A stretch of DNA of 43,774 bases from Bacillota bacterium (GTDB taxonomy: Bacteria > Bacillota_I > Bacilli_A > RF39 > UBA660). The DNA is taken from NCBI GenBank assembly GCA_015059365.1, contig SVAO01000002.1:69621-113394 (forward strand). The letters are read 5' to 3'. A program made the position numbers and the translations under genes. Numbering within the stretch: position 1 is the first letter of the stretch; the number at the start of each line of letters is the position of its first letter. Shown here in pieces: positions 27,774 through 35,540 of the stretch. Under the pieces are notes generated by a model. That model worked only from the letters and a program-made list of their open reading frames with translations. It made no database searches and was not told the origin of the DNA.

Positions 27774-28067
27774 ATGGATAATACAAAGATGACTTTTAAA
27801 ATTTTAGGGGACGATGGTAGGGAAATAGAATGTGAAGTTTTATTTACTTTTGAATCAGATGAAACAAAGAAAAATTATATAGTATATACAGACAATACTT
27901 TAGATGAACAAGGTAACACTAAAGTATACGCTTCAATTTATAATCCAAATGAAGAAAATACTAATTTAATTCCTATCGAAACAGACAAAGAATGGAAAAT
28001 TATTGAAACAATTTTAGAAGAATTACAACAACAAGCAAAAGAAAGTCTAAATGGAAACGAGCAATAG
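27774..28067 (+). CDS. yrzB: DUF1292 protein, YrzB-like
   Basis: 97 residues, acidic and soluble. The DUF1292 pattern runs from MTFKILGDDGREIECEVLFTFE through YIVYTDNT and VYASIYNPN to WKIIETILEEL. The function is unknown, but it is almost always encoded between ruvX and mltG in Firmicutes, as here. Its stop codon is in the loop of the hairpin at 28055-28075. Confidence 0.9.
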   Translation: MDNTKMTFKILGDDGREIECEVLFTFESDETKKNYIVYTDNTLDEQGNTKVYASIYNPNEENTNLIPIETDKEWKIIETILEELQQQAKESLNGNEQ

Positions 28068-29154
28068 CTCGTTTTGTTCTATGCGTAGATTAAAACCCCA
28101 AATAAAATTAGCGTTAATAATAGTTTCAGTTGTTGTAGGTCTATTTATTATTGGTTGTTTCGCATATAAAATTGGTACTGGAAGGGTAAGCAATAATAGT
28201 GAATTAAAGGAAGTTATTGTAAATCCAGGCAGTAGTTATCTAACAATTTCTTCATTACTTAAAGAAAATAATTTAATTAAATCAGAATTGTTTTATAAAA
28301 TATATATTAAATTACATAACCCAACTCCAGTTCAAGCTGGGAAGTATTATTTAAGTGAAAATATGAGTGTAAATAGTATTGTAAATGTTTTGTCTAAAGG
28401 AAGTACATATAATCCGAATCAAATCTCAATTACCTTTAAAGAAGGTATAAATATGCGACAAATCGCAAAGGTAATCGCCTCGAATACAGATAATACAGAG
28501 GAAGATGTTTTTGAACTTTTAAAAGATACAAATTATTTAGATGAACTAATTGATAAATATTGGTTTATAGATGAAGAAATAAAAAATAAAAATATTTATT
28601 ACTCATTAGAAGGATATTTATTTCCAGATACATATCAGTTTAATAATAAACAAGTTACAGTTAAGGAAATATTCAAAGTAATGTTAAATCAAATGGATAA
28701 TAAACTAAAATTATATAAAGAAGAAATTGAAAATTCTAAATTTTCAGTTCATGAACTTTTAACTTTAGCTTCAATCATTCAAACAGAAGGAAATAATAAT
28801 GATGATTGGGATAAAATTTCAGGAGTTTTTCATAATAGATTAAAAATTAATGATAAACTAGGTAGTTGTGTTACCATTTATTATGGTGTAAAAAGAGATT
28901 TTGGAACTGGACCTTTATGGCAATATGAAATAGATGATAATAATCCATATAATACTAGAATGTACGCAGGATTACCTATTGGTCCTATTGCAACAGTATC
29001 TGAAAAAGTAATTTCATCAACATTAAATCCTGCAGATACGGATTATTTATTTTTTATTTCAGATTCTAATAGAAACACTTATTTTTTTACTAATATGAGA
29101 GAAAGAGATAATAAAATAGAAGAACTTAGAAGTGCTGGACTTTATGTAGGTTAG
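28051..29154 (+). CDS. mltG: Endolytic murein transglycosylase MltG
   Basis: Up to 367 residues. One N-terminal membrane anchor (about LALIIVSVVVGLFIIGCFAY), a LysM-like region, then the YceG domain: LEGYLFPDTYQF, LLTLASIIQTEGNN with the catalytic Glu, ISGVFHNRLKIN, and YNTRMYAGLPIGPIATVS. MltG cuts nascent peptidoglycan strands at the membrane and sets glycan length. Two starts are possible: ATG 28051, overlapping yrzB by 17 bases, and ATG 28081 just after the hairpin. Neither has a strong Shine-Dalgarno, so the first 10 residues are uncertain. Confidence 0.93.
   Translation: METSNSSFCSMRRLKPQIKLALIIVSVVVGLFIIGCFAYKIGTGRVSNNSELKEVIVNPGSSYLTISSLLKENNLIKSELFYKIYIKLHNPTPVQAGKYYLSENMSVNSIVNVLSKGSTYNPNQISITFKEGINMRQIAKVIASNTDNTEEDVFELLKDTNYLDELIDKYWFIDEEIKNKNIYYSLEGYLFPDTYQFNNKQVTVKEIFKVMLNQMDNKLKLYKEEIENSKFSVHELLTLASIIQTEGNNNDDWDKISGVFHNRLKINDKLGSCVTIYYGVKRDFGTGPLWQYEIDDNNPYNTRMYAGLPIGPIATVSEKVISSTLNPADTDYLFFISDSNRNTYFFTNMRERDNKIEELRSAGLYVG
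28055..28075 (+). terminator. Hairpin at the yrzB/mltG junction (possible attenuator)
   Basis: Stem AACGAGC/GCTCGTT (28056-28062 with 28067-28073) with loop AATA, followed by TTG-TTC. It contains the yrzB stop codon and is placed at the mltG initiation region. It looks like a weak terminator inside an operon and could reduce mltG expression. Confidence 0.6.
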
Positions 29155-29164
29155 TAGGTGGTTT

Positions 29165-29743
29165 ATGGAAAAATTAGAAAAATATGCAAAAGAAAATAAT
29201 ATTCCAATTATGATGAAAGATGGAATTGAATTTTTATTGGAATTTATCCAAAGAAATAATGTAAAAAACATTTTAGAAATTGGCAGTGCTATTGGCTATT
29301 CTGCTATTAGAATGGCACTAATAGACAAAAACATCAAAGTTACGACTATTGAACGAGATAACGAAAGGTATGAAGAAGCATTAAAAAATATAAAAGATTA
29401 TAACGTTGAAGAACAAATTATCATAATAAATGATGATGCATTTAATGTCGAATTAAGTGATAAATATGATTTAATATTTATTGATGCGGCTAAAAGTCAA
29501 TATATAAAATTTTTTGAAAAGTTTAAATTAAATCTTAATAAAAATGGTTTTATAGTTTCAGATAATCTAAATTTTCATGGTCTAACAAAAGTTGAACCAA
29601 AAGACTTAAGTAAGAATGTCAGGGGACTTGTAAAAAAATTAAATAGTTATATTGAATTTTTGAATAGTAATGATGAGTTTGAAACATATTTTTATGATGT
29701 TGGAGACGGCGTTAGCGTTAGTCAAAGAAAGGAAGTTTTATGA
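29165..29743 (+). CDS. trmR: tRNA 5-hydroxyuridine methyltransferase TrmR (YrrM)
   Basis: 192 residues, class I methyltransferase. SAM motif I is ILEIGSAIGYSAIRMA, the acidic residue after strand 2 is in VTTIERD, and YDLIFIDAAKSQYIKFFEK carries the metal-binding Asp typical of this O-methyltransferase group, with SDNLNFHG further on. In B. subtilis TrmR methylates 5-hydroxyuridine at tRNA position 34 to methoxyuridine. The two U32 proteins that make the hydroxyl group are encoded just downstream. AGGTGG precedes the start; the stop overlaps the pilin-like gene start. Confidence 0.9.
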   Translation: MEKLEKYAKENNIPIMMKDGIEFLLEFIQRNNVKNILEIGSAIGYSAIRMALIDKNIKVTTIERDNERYEEALKNIKDYNVEEQIIIINDDAFNVELSDKYDLIFIDAAKSQYIKFFEKFKLNLNKNGFIVSDNLNFHGLTKVEPKDLSKNVRGLVKKLNSYIEFLNSNDEFETYFYDVGDGVSVSQRKEVL

Positions 29744-30117
29744 GGAATAAAGGATTTACTTTAGTAGAACTGTTAGGGGTAATAATTCTTTTGGCAGTAA
29801 TTGCCTTAATAGCGTTTCCTCCTATATTGAACCAAATTAAAAAGTCTCAGAATCAAATTGATGATGCTACGAATGCTTTGATTATTTCTTCTGCTAAATT
29901 GTATGTCGATAACAATCATAATTTATTTTCTAAAAAAGATGGTAATGTGTATTGCATAAGTATTGATGAATTGTTAAATAGAGGTTATTTAACTGAAGGA
30001 ATGCTTGGAAGCAATGATGAACTAATAGAAGATTTGGTTGTTAAAGTTAGTTATTCTGGCAATTATTCTTATGAACTTGTAAATGTCGGGGAATGTGAAG
30101 TATTAATTACAGAATAG
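29740..30117 (+). CDS. Type IV pilin-like protein (125 aa) inside the tRNA-modification operon
   Basis: MRNKGFTLVELLGVIILLAVIALIAF is a textbook prepilin leader with G|F cleavage site and Glu5, followed by PPILNQIKKSQNQIDDATNAL and a small globular part containing two Cys (VYCISIDELL and VGECEVL) that may form a disulfide. The start overlaps the trmR stop (ATGA) and AAAGGAAG lies upstream, so it is translated from the trmR transcript. It then has its own terminator. No pilus genes are near. It could be a minor pilin. Confidence 0.85.
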   Translation: MRNKGFTLVELLGVIILLAVIALIAFPPILNQIKKSQNQIDDATNALIISSAKLYVDNNHNLFSKKDGNVYCISIDELLNRGYLTEGMLGSNDELIEDLVVKVSYSGNYSYELVNVGECEVLITE

Positions 30118-30143
30118 TAGATATTGTATCTATATCTTAAAAG

Positions 30144-30166
30144 AGTAGAAAAATCTACTTTTTTTT
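30144..30166 (+). terminator. Terminator after the second pilin-like gene
   Basis: Stem AGTAGA/TCTACT with AAAA loop (30144-30159), T-run to 30166, immediately followed by the -10 TATAAT (30169-30174) of trhP1. Confidence 0.85.
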
Positions 30167-30192
30167 GTTATAATGATGGGCGAGGTGGTTTT

Positions 30193-31059
30193 ATGCCTAA
30201 AAAAATAATAATTCCTAATAGTTTAGAAATGATTAAAAAATTAATAAATAAAGTTGATGGATTTATAATTGGAATAAAGGAATTAAGTACTAATTTGCCA
30301 TTTTATGTTGATGATTTAGAATCAACAATTAGTTTTATAAAAGAAAGCAACAAAGAAATATTTGTTAGTTTAAATAAAAATATCCATAATAGTGATTTGC
30401 CTCTTTTAAAAGAAATTCTGTTAAAGTTAGAAGAATTAAATGTTACAGGGGTTATATATTATGATGCCAGTATAGTAAATTTAAAAAAAGAACTAAATTT
30501 AAATATAAATTTAGTTTGGGGTCAGGAACATATGACTACAAATTATTTAACTGCAAATTATTGGAATTCTTTGGGGATAGAATTTATGCTTGTATCTAAT
30601 GAAATTACAATAGATGAGATTATTGAGATAAGTAAAAAAACAAATATGAAATTAATGGTTCAATTATTTGGTTATATTCCTATTTTTAATTCTCGACGTC
30701 ATTTAGTAAAGAACTATTTAAAAACCTTTGATTTGGATGATGCTGATTCCTATTTTATAGAAAAAGAAGGAAAAAGTTATAGTATTGTGGATGATAATAA
30801 TGGAACAACTGTTTATTCTGCTAATATATTAAATGGAATTGGTGAATATTTAAAGTTAATGAAAAATAATATTGAGTATATAATTTTAAACAGTTATGAA
30901 ATTAAAACGGAACAGTTTGAAAAAATTGTTGAGTTATTTAATAGTGTAAGTGAAAACAATGTTGATTCTTATGTTGAAACAATTGATGATATGTTTGGCA
31001 ATATAGACAGAGGATTTTTATATACAGAAACAGTGTATAAGGTGAAGAACAATGAATAA
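30193..31059 (+). CDS. trhP1: Peptidase U32-like tRNA hydroxylation protein TrhP1 (YrrN)
   Basis: 288 residues. A short U32-family protein with LEMIKKLINKVDGFIIGIKELS at the start, VTGVIYYDASI, LNINLVWGQEHMTTNYLTANYWNSLGI and KLMVQLFGYIPIFNSRRHLVKNYL. It lacks the four-Cys cluster of the larger partner. In B. subtilis YrrN and YrrO (TrhP1, TrhP2) are both needed for prephenate-dependent 5-hydroxylation of tRNA U34. Start 30193 follows GAGGTGG; the upstream frame runs through the terminator and promoter. The stop overlaps trhP2 by 8 bases. Confidence 0.87.
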   Translation: MPKKIIIPNSLEMIKKLINKVDGFIIGIKELSTNLPFYVDDLESTISFIKESNKEIFVSLNKNIHNSDLPLLKEILLKLEELNVTGVIYYDASIVNLKKELNLNINLVWGQEHMTTNYLTANYWNSLGIEFMLVSNEITIDEIIEISKKTNMKLMVQLFGYIPIFNSRRHLVKNYLKTFDLDDADSYFIEKEGKSYSIVDDNNGTTVYSANILNGIGEYLKLMKNNIEYIILNSYEIKTEQFEKIVELFNSVSENNVDSYVETIDDMFGNIDRGFLYTETVYKVKNNE

Positions 31060-32260
31060 AATAATAAAAAAACCAGAATTATTAGCTCCGGCTGGGGATT
31101 TAGAAAGATTAAAAATAGCAATTAAATATGGTGCAGATGCAGTATATGTTGGTGGAATTAATTTTGGGTTAAGAGCAAATGCTACTAATTTTAATTTAGA
31201 TGAATTAAAAGAAGGAATTGAATTTGCCCATAAATATTCTAAAAAGGTTTATGTTACAGTCAATATTGTTTTACATAATAAAGAAATTGAAAATTTATTA
31301 AGTTATTTAAAAGATTTAGAAAGAATAAATGTAGATGCAATTATCGTAAGTGATCCTGCAATAATAAAAATTGCTCGTGAAAATACAAGTTTGGAAATTC
31401 ATTTATCAACACAACAATCATGTTTAAATGTTGAGAGTGCTAAATTTTTTAAATCAGAGGGTGTAAGTAGAATTGTTTTGGCTCGTGAAACAACAAAGGA
31501 AGATATTAAGGCTATAATTGATAATGTTGGTATAGAAATAGAATGTTTTGCCCATGGGGCAATGTGTGCCTCATATAGTGGTAGATGTGTATTATCAAAC
31601 TTTTTAACATCAAGAGACTCAAATCGTGGTGGGTGTAGTCAAATATGTCGTTGGGATTTTGATTTAAAAACAGATGAACAAAAATATTTAATAGGTGAAA
31701 AGCCCTTTACATTTTGTACTAAAGATTTATCTTTATTGAAATATATCCCTGAAATGATTAATATGGGAGTTTCATCATTTAAATTAGAAGGTAGAATGCG
31801 ATCTATTTATTATGTAGCAACTATCGTAAGTACTTATCGTAAAGTAATTGATGAATATTGTAGCAATCCAGAACATTATGAATATAATAGTAATTATGAA
31901 AAAATATTAATGAATTGTGCCAATAGAGATTCTGTTGTTCAATTTTTTGATGGAATATATGATGAATCATGCCAATATTATAATGGTAGAATAGAAGTAT
32001 CTAATCAAGATTTTTTAGGTGTTGTATTGGGATATGATACAAATAAAAAACAGGTATTGTTAGAACAAAGAAATTATTTTAAAAAAGGTGATATTGTGGA
32101 ATTTTTTGGACCAAACACTGCTCCGTTTACATTTGAGATAGACAAAATTATTGATGAGACTGATTGTGAAATTGATATTGTAAGGCACCCAAGACAAGTA
32201 GTAAAAATTCCTATTAGTAAAGAATTAGAAGTAGATTCTATGATGAGAATAAAAAGATAA
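31052..32260 (+). CDS. trhP2: Peptidase U32-family tRNA hydroxylation protein TrhP2 (YrrO)
   Basis: 402 residues. Family signatures: ELLAPAGDLERLKIAIKYGADAVYVGG, FAHGAMCASYSGRCVLSN, RDSNRGGCSQICRWDF and SFKLEGRMRS. The Cys residues in the second and third motifs are the probable ligands of an Fe-S cluster. Paired with TrhP1 in tRNA 5-hydroxyuridine synthesis, giving the substrate for TrmR. The C-terminus holds the small beta domain of U32 proteins. It is cotranscribed with trhP1 (overlapping reading frames). Confidence 0.92.
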   Translation: MNKIIKKPELLAPAGDLERLKIAIKYGADAVYVGGINFGLRANATNFNLDELKEGIEFAHKYSKKVYVTVNIVLHNKEIENLLSYLKDLERINVDAIIVSDPAIIKIARENTSLEIHLSTQQSCLNVESAKFFKSEGVSRIVLARETTKEDIKAIIDNVGIEIECFAHGAMCASYSGRCVLSNFLTSRDSNRGGCSQICRWDFDLKTDEQKYLIGEKPFTFCTKDLSLLKYIPEMINMGVSSFKLEGRMRSIYYVATIVSTYRKVIDEYCSNPEHYEYNSNYEKILMNCANRDSVVQFFDGIYDESCQYYNGRIEVSNQDFLGVVLGYDTNKKQVLLEQRNYFKKGDIVEFFGPNTAPFTFEIDKIIDETDCEIDIVRHPRQVVKIPISKELEVDSMMRIKR

Positions 32261-32269
32261 TTTTTGATG

Positions 32270-32298
32270 TTGACAAACTTATCAAAGTATAGTATTAT
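32270..32298 (+). promoter_or_regulatory. Promoter of greA
   Basis: TTGACA (32270-32275), 17 bases, TATTAT (32293-32298). Confidence 0.85.
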
Positions 32299-32336
32299 TT
32301 TGTAAGTTAATTGATTAGAAACAATGAGGTGATTTT

Positions 32337-32807
32337 ATGTCAAAAGCAAAAGAGATATATTTAACAAGTGAAGGTTTAGAAGAAATAAAAAAAGAATTGG
32401 AGCATTTAAAATTAGTAAAGCGTCCAGAAGTAATTAATTCATTGAAAGATGCTCGTGCTTTAGGTGATTTAAGTGAAAATGCTGAATATGATGCTGCACG
32501 TAATGAACAAGCAATAGTTGAAAGTAGAATTATTGAATTAGAAGCTATGCTTGAAAATGCTGTAGTTATTGAAAAGACTGAAACTGATTGTGTTTCAATC
32601 GGTACAAAAGTTAAAATTGAATATGTAGAAGATAATGATACAGAGGAATATTCAATTGTTGGAAGCAAAGAAGCAGATCCTTTTCAAAATAAAATATCAA
32701 ATGAATCTCCAATCGCAAAAGCAATTATGGGATTAAAAGTAGGGGATATTGCATACGTAAGTAGTCCAAATGGACAATATTCTGTTAAAATTCTTCAAAT
32801 AGTATAA
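32337..32807 (+). CDS. greA: Transcription elongation factor GreA
   Basis: 156 residues. The N-terminal coiled coil has the acidic tip DARALGDLSENAEYDAAR, whose D and E residues enter the RNA polymerase secondary channel and stimulate cleavage of backtracked RNA. The C-terminal FKBP-like domain has SIVGSKEADPFQNKISNESPIAKAIMGLKVGD. GreA closes the conserved alaS-to-greA region also found in B. subtilis; udk is missing here. GAGGTGAT precedes the start. Confidence 0.97.
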   Translation: MSKAKEIYLTSEGLEEIKKELEHLKLVKRPEVINSLKDARALGDLSENAEYDAARNEQAIVESRIIELEAMLENAVVIEKTETDCVSIGTKVKIEYVEDNDTEEYSIVGSKEADPFQNKISNESPIAKAIMGLKVGDIAYVSSPNGQYSVKILQIV

Positions 32808-32827
32808 GCACGTTTTGTGCTTTTTTT
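32806..32827 (+). terminator. Terminator of greA
   Basis: Stem AAGCAC/GTGCTT (32806-32811 with 32817-32822), loop GTTTT, T-run to 32827. The stop TAA overlaps the first stem bases. TGATATAAT (-10 at 32838-32843) for the Fic gene follows. Confidence 0.85.
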
Positions 32828-32864
32828 AATTATTTGATATAATAAGGGCGTTGGGAGGAGTATT

Positions 32865-33731
32865 ATGGAAGAATTATATAAAATATTAAGTTCAAACGAT
32901 GGTAAAGGATTTACACCAGAAGTAGTTCGTGAATTTATATGTCTTATGTTTGACGGTTATAAAAAAAGAAAAAAAGATGGGAAAATATATAGTGGTGCTA
33001 AGGATATTCCTTGTGCATTGATTACGATGTATTGGTCATTTGCAGAAAAAACAGATTTAAATGAAATTTATAATAAATTTAAAAGAAAGTATATTATTAA
33101 TGAAAATAATTTAGAAGATGTACATGATAGAAAAGAACGCGTTGGATTGGGTGAAGTATATGATTTTCTAAATAGTTTTGATGATAATCACTGGAATAAT
33201 ATTTATATTATTTTAAAAATACATCAAATATTATATTCCAAAGTAGATTTTCCAGAATTTGGTGGTAAATTTAGAACAGAAAATTGTTTTATTTCGTCTA
33301 GTGATGTATCTACAACTCCATATCATTTGATTTCTGCAGAAATATCTCAAATGTATAAAACATTTGATGAATTATTAAGATGGGGAAAAGATATAAAAGA
33401 GAACAAGAAGATTAGTGAGTTAATACCTTATATTAATTCTGTTATTGAATTGAAATGTAAATTAATTCGTATACATCCATTTAAAGATGGCAATGGAAGA
33501 AGTTGTAGGGCAATGGTAAATTTACTTTTCAAACAGGTTGATTTACCTCCCGTTTATATTCAAACAAAAGAAAAGACTGAGTATATAAAAGCTATGGATA
33601 ATGCTATAAGACTTAATAATTATGATTCTATTCAAGGATTTTATTATTATAAACTTTGTGATTCGATTGTTGAATTAAATTATGATAACAGTTTAGGAGA
33701 ACTTAGTGATTCTAAAAAAACAAAAAAGTAA
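32865..33731 (+). CDS. Fic-domain protein (probable AMP transferase)
   Basis: 288 residues. The Fic motif is HPFKDGNGR at residues 204-212 (IRIHPFKDGNGRSCRAMVNLLF), complete with catalytic His, the phosphate-anchoring loop and Arg. A helical N-terminal domain and the flap region (GGKFRTENCFISSS) fit a full Fic core. Fic enzymes usually attach AMP to target proteins. I do not see a clear S/TxxxE(G/N) inhibitory helix, nor an adjacent antitoxin gene. GGGAGGAG precedes the start. The only gene in the same run is the pilin-like gene 13 bases downstream. Target unknown. Confidence 0.88.
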   Translation: MEELYKILSSNDGKGFTPEVVREFICLMFDGYKKRKKDGKIYSGAKDIPCALITMYWSFAEKTDLNEIYNKFKRKYIINENNLEDVHDRKERVGLGEVYDFLNSFDDNHWNNIYIILKIHQILYSKVDFPEFGGKFRTENCFISSSDVSTTPYHLISAEISQMYKTFDELLRWGKDIKENKKISELIPYINSVIELKCKLIRIHPFKDGNGRSCRAMVNLLFKQVDLPPVYIQTKEKTEYIKAMDNAIRLNNYDSIQGFYYYKLCDSIVELNYDNSLGELSDSKKTKK

Positions 33732-33744
33732 AATAAGGGGTGAC

Positions 33745-34131
33745 ATGATGAAAAGGGGTTTCACGTTAGTAGAATTGTTGATGGTAGTAATTTTATTAGG
33801 AATGATTAGTTTAATTGCGGTTCCAGTAGTTGATAAAATTATTAAAGAAAATAGAGAAAAATTATATCAAACTAATGTTAAAATGATTGAAGAAGGAGCT
33901 CGTAGTTGGGCTAGTGAAAATGTTTTTCTATTACCTGATGAAGATGGTGAGTTTATAGAACTTACTATTTGTGATTTGGAAAAATCTGGTCATCTTGATG
34001 TAAATATAAAAAATCCTAAAAATGATGAATTATTTTATAAAGATTCTAAAGTTAAAATAATTAAGACTAAATTTGGGTATGAATATCAATATAACGAAGA
34101 TAGTGGTACAAAGGAAGCGGTTTGTAATTAG
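33745..34131 (+). CDS. Type IV pilin-like protein (128 aa) downstream of fic
   Basis: MMKRGFTLVELLMVVILLGMISLIAV carries the prepilin cleavage site (G|F), Glu5 and a hydrophobic helix, then PVVDKIIKENREKLYQTNVKMIEEGARSWASEN, a long amphipathic continuation typical of pseudopilins, and two Cys (LTICDLE, EAVCN). AGGGGTGA sits upstream; ATG 33745 and ATG 33748 are both possible, the difference being one Met. It is cotranscribed with fic. Third orphan pilin-like gene in the window. Confidence 0.85.
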   Translation: MMKRGFTLVELLMVVILLGMISLIAVPVVDKIIKENREKLYQTNVKMIEEGARSWASENVFLLPDEDGEFIELTICDLEKSGHLDVNIKNPKNDELFYKDSKVKIIKTKFGYEYQYNEDSGTKEAVCN

Positions 34132-34136
34132 TTAAC

Positions 34137-34185
34137 AAAACACCTTTTGGGTTATTTATCATAAGATAACTTGAGAGGTGTTTTT
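34137..34185 (+). promoter_or_regulatory. Hairpin with terminator features containing the murE ribosome-binding site
   Basis: Outer stem AAAACACCT/AGGTGTTTT (34137-34145 with 34176-34184) and inner stem GTTAT/ATAAC (34151-34155 with 34166-34170), then TTTTT and directly ATG at 34186. The Shine-Dalgarno GAGAGGTG (34173-34180) is in the 3' arm. As RNA it could end transcription after the pilin gene and, if read through, hide the murE initiation site. I see no strong promoter between it and murE. Confidence 0.65.
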
Positions 34186-35526
34186 ATGAATATAAAAAGC
34201 GATTCAAGAAAGATAAAACCAGGAGATACTTTTATTGCTTTAGATTATGTTAATGATGGGCATAAATATATTCTAGATGCAATAAATAATGGTGCTACTA
34301 AAGTAATTGTAAAAGAAGGCTTATATAGTGTTGATACTTTAGTAGTAAAGGATACTCACAAATATTTGGTTAATTATTTAAAAGAAAATTATAAAGATGA
34401 GATTAAAGATTTAAAGCTAATTGGTATGACTGGAACAAATGGTAAAACCACAACTTGTTATTTACTTCACAAATCATTAAATAAATTAGGTAAAAAAACT
34501 GCTTATATAGGAACGTTAGGTTTTTATATTGATAACAAGATGAGAGATTTAAATAATACAACTCCAGATATTTTAGATATATATGAAATGTTAATGGAAA
34601 GTAAAAATGAAGGTTGTGAGTATGTTGTAATGGAAGTAAGTAGTCACGCCTTAAGTTTAGATAGGGTTAAAGGTTTAGAATTTGACGTTGCTTGTTTTTC
34701 AAATTTGACCCAAGATCATTTGGATTATCATAAGACTATGGATAATTATTTGAAAGAAAAACAAAAATTATTTAAGATGTTAAAAGAAAATAGTTTAGCA
34801 ATTATAAACGGTGATGATAGTTATTCTAAAGACTTTTTTATAGAAGGAAATAATAATATAACATATGGATTTGATGATTGTGATAACCAAATAACCAATT
34901 ATCAAACTAATCTATTTGGTAGCAGTTTTATAATTAATAATCAAGATGTATATGAAACTAAATTATTAGGAAGACACAATATTTATAATTTAACTTGTGT
35001 CATATCCGTACTTTCTCAGTTGGGCTATGATTATGATGACATAAAAAATGTCATTAAAGAATTAGAGTGTCCGCCTGGAAGAATGGATAGTGTAATTTTT
35101 AAAGATAATAAAATAATAATAGATTATGCACATACGCCTGATGCGGTGAGTAATGTTTTAAAGGCGGTAAAAGAGTTAAAACCAAACCATATATATACAA
35201 TTGTAGGTTGCGGTGGAGATAGAGATAAGACCAAAAGGCCAATTATGGCTAATTTTGCTACAGAATTATCAGACTTTGTAATATTTACTAGTGATAATCC
35301 GAGAACAGAAGACCCTGTACAAATAATAGGTGATATGATACAAAAACTTGACAGAAATAATTATGAAATTGAAGTAAATAGAGAAAAAGCCATTATAAAG
35401 GGTATACAATTGTTAAAAGAAAATGATATACTAATGATATTAGGAAAGGGCCATGAGACATATCAAATAATAGGAATGCAAAAAATGGACTTTGATGATA
35501 AAAAAATAGTTATAGAAAATATTTAG
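34186..35526 (+). CDS. murE: UDP-MurNAc-tripeptide synthetase MurE
   Basis: 446 residues, slightly short. The N-terminal domain starts IKSDSRKIKPGDTFIAL (SDSR binds UDP-MurNAc-dipeptide). The central ATPase has LIGMTGTNGKTTTCYLL and VMEVSSHALSLDRV. The C-terminal domain has IDYAHTPDAV, VGCGGDRDKTKRP and TSDNPRTEDP. The DNPR box at residues 370-373 is the signature for adding meso-diaminopimelate rather than lysine. It catalyses the third amino-acid addition in peptidoglycan precursor synthesis in the cytoplasm. Start 34186 is after GAGAGGTG; a frame from 34171 lacks a ribosome-binding site. Confidence 0.94.
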   Translation: MNIKSDSRKIKPGDTFIALDYVNDGHKYILDAINNGATKVIVKEGLYSVDTLVVKDTHKYLVNYLKENYKDEIKDLKLIGMTGTNGKTTTCYLLHKSLNKLGKKTAYIGTLGFYIDNKMRDLNNTTPDILDIYEMLMESKNEGCEYVVMEVSSHALSLDRVKGLEFDVACFSNLTQDHLDYHKTMDNYLKEKQKLFKMLKENSLAIINGDDSYSKDFFIEGNNNITYGFDDCDNQITNYQTNLFGSSFIINNQDVYETKLLGRHNIYNLTCVISVLSQLGYDYDDIKNVIKELECPPGRMDSVIFKDNKIIIDYAHTPDAVSNVLKAVKELKPNHIYTIVGCGGDRDKTKRPIMANFATELSDFVIFTSDNPRTEDPVQIIGDMIQKLDRNNYEIEVNREKAIIKGIQLLKENDILMILGKGHETYQIIGMQKMDFDDKKIVIENI

Positions 35527-35540
35527 TAAGGGATGATAAA

